Source: Gyrodactylus bullatarudis
Taxonomy: Eukaryota; Platyhelminthes; Monogenea; Gyrodactylidea; Gyrodactylidae
Direction of reading: 5' to 3'
Length of the DNA stretch: 39,756 bases
NCBI GenBank assembly: GCA_012064415.1
Contig: SSNU01000058.1
Span: 1-39,756, forward strand
Numbering within the stretch: position 1 is the stretch's first letter; each line of letters begins with the position of its first letter. Below, piece after piece: positions 39,388-39,756 of this stretch. The notes under the pieces were generated by a model, which was not told where the DNA came from, ran no database searches, and saw only the letters and a program-made list of their open reading frames with translations. The translations under genes and the position numbers were made by a program.

Positions 39388-39756
39388 GAGTTGTGTCAAC
39401 CCACTTACAAGACGATGAAAGGAAACGCACAACTGAATTATTCCAGTCCAGCGGATTCCCGAAAGAATTCATCCGAAAAAATGCAAGGATCAAAGAAAAG
39501 ACATTACAGCAACAGATGAAAAGAAGGCTCTAATCCTATCCTTACCGTTCAAAGGTGACGTGCCCAATACAATACTCAGAAACAAACTAAGCAAAATCAC
39601 AGCGGACACGTTTCCCGGGTACCAAATCCGTCACACCTCGAAAACCACCAAGCTACTGAACGATCGAAATAAGGACCGAGTACACTGGCTCAATAGAAGA
39701 AACGTCGTCTACGAGTTCAAGTGCTCCTGTGGCCTATCCTACATCGGAATGACGAC
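39388..39756 (+). pseudogene. Third Penelope-like element, C-terminal part, cut by window end
   Basis: The first block reads DDERKRTTELFQSSGFPKEF and KNARIKEKTLQQQ. A frameshift lies near 39505, and then LILSLPFKGDVPNTILRN and NRRNVVYEFKCSCGLSYIGM, the start of a GIY-YIG nuclease with intact Cys-X-Cys and YIG. It is distinctly richer in GC than the surroundings and from a different lineage than the 11.7-kb and 20.9-kb copies. It could be a fairly young insertion with one frameshift; the rest lies beyond 39756. Confidence 0.8.

Noticed and set aside
39164..39493. Full 109-codon minus-strand frame as a gene
   Set aside because: Only about 30 residues match a LINE motif; the rest overlaps the plus-strand Penelope-like element and low-complexity sequence.

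Overview
Organism and overall character. The window is AT-rich nuclear DNA of a eukaryote, most likely an invertebrate animal. It has spliceosomal introns, Penelope-like retroelements with a GIY-YIG domain, a non-LTR retrotransposon, Tigger/pogo fragments, an hAT-type insertion and KRAB-A-domain-2-like (KRBA2-like) / Ginger-type integrase transposons. There are no operons, and I saw no tRNA, rRNA or CRISPR array. Species cannot be fixed from the sequence. Introns of 24-33 nt in the apparent host genes point to a lineage with extremely compact introns; dicyemids are known for this and a derived animal parasite would fit, but that is inference.

Layout. 0.75-2.45 kb: a decayed KRBA2-like transposon with terminal inverted repeats (TIRs) of about 245 bp. 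2.9-7.4 kb: scattered exon-like blocks, a stem-loop repeat and dispersed repeats. 8.1-10.1 kb: pogo-like ends and a nested foldback complex ending in a LINE-type 3' tail. 10.7-11.4 kb: a small multi-exon gene (gene 1). 11.75-13.64 kb: a Penelope-like element with an open 631-codon reverse transcriptase frame. 14.5-14.8 kb: an inverted relic of the same family. 15.57-16.25 kb: gene 2, a probable paralog of gene 1. 17.55-19.08 kb: a non-autonomous relative of the first transposon. 20-24.6 kb: a Penelope-like C-terminal relic, broken Tigger pieces and a Penelope-like N-terminal relic. 24.86-27.34 kb: a LINE relic split by a 695-bp hAT-like element with an exact 8-bp target duplication. 27.67-29.77 kb: nested inverted-repeat elements around a probable gene-family relic. 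29.88-31.51 kb: genes 3b and 3a on the minus strand. 31.6-33.3 kb: nested TIR elements. 33.4-34.4 kb: a lysine-rich ORF and Penelope fragments with a hammerhead-like motif. 35.7-36.04 kb: a two-exon minus-strand gene (gene 5). 36.09-37.70 kb: a Ginger/KRBA2-like element carrying a 343-bp perfect inverted duplication of its integrase exon. 39.2-39.76 kb: a LINE relic abutting another Penelope-like element cut by the window end.

How it fits together. This is a transposon graveyard with a few compact host-type genes between the elements. The most unusual signal is a family of small helical proteins (genes 1, 2, 3b, with possible members 3a and a relic at 29.0 kb) of unknown function. Their reading frames become continuous only when introns of about 24-29 nt are removed, whereas introns inside the transposons are 50-58 nt. 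In gene 3b three such introns join four exons into one 256-codon frame ending at a stop that overlaps a poly(A) signal.
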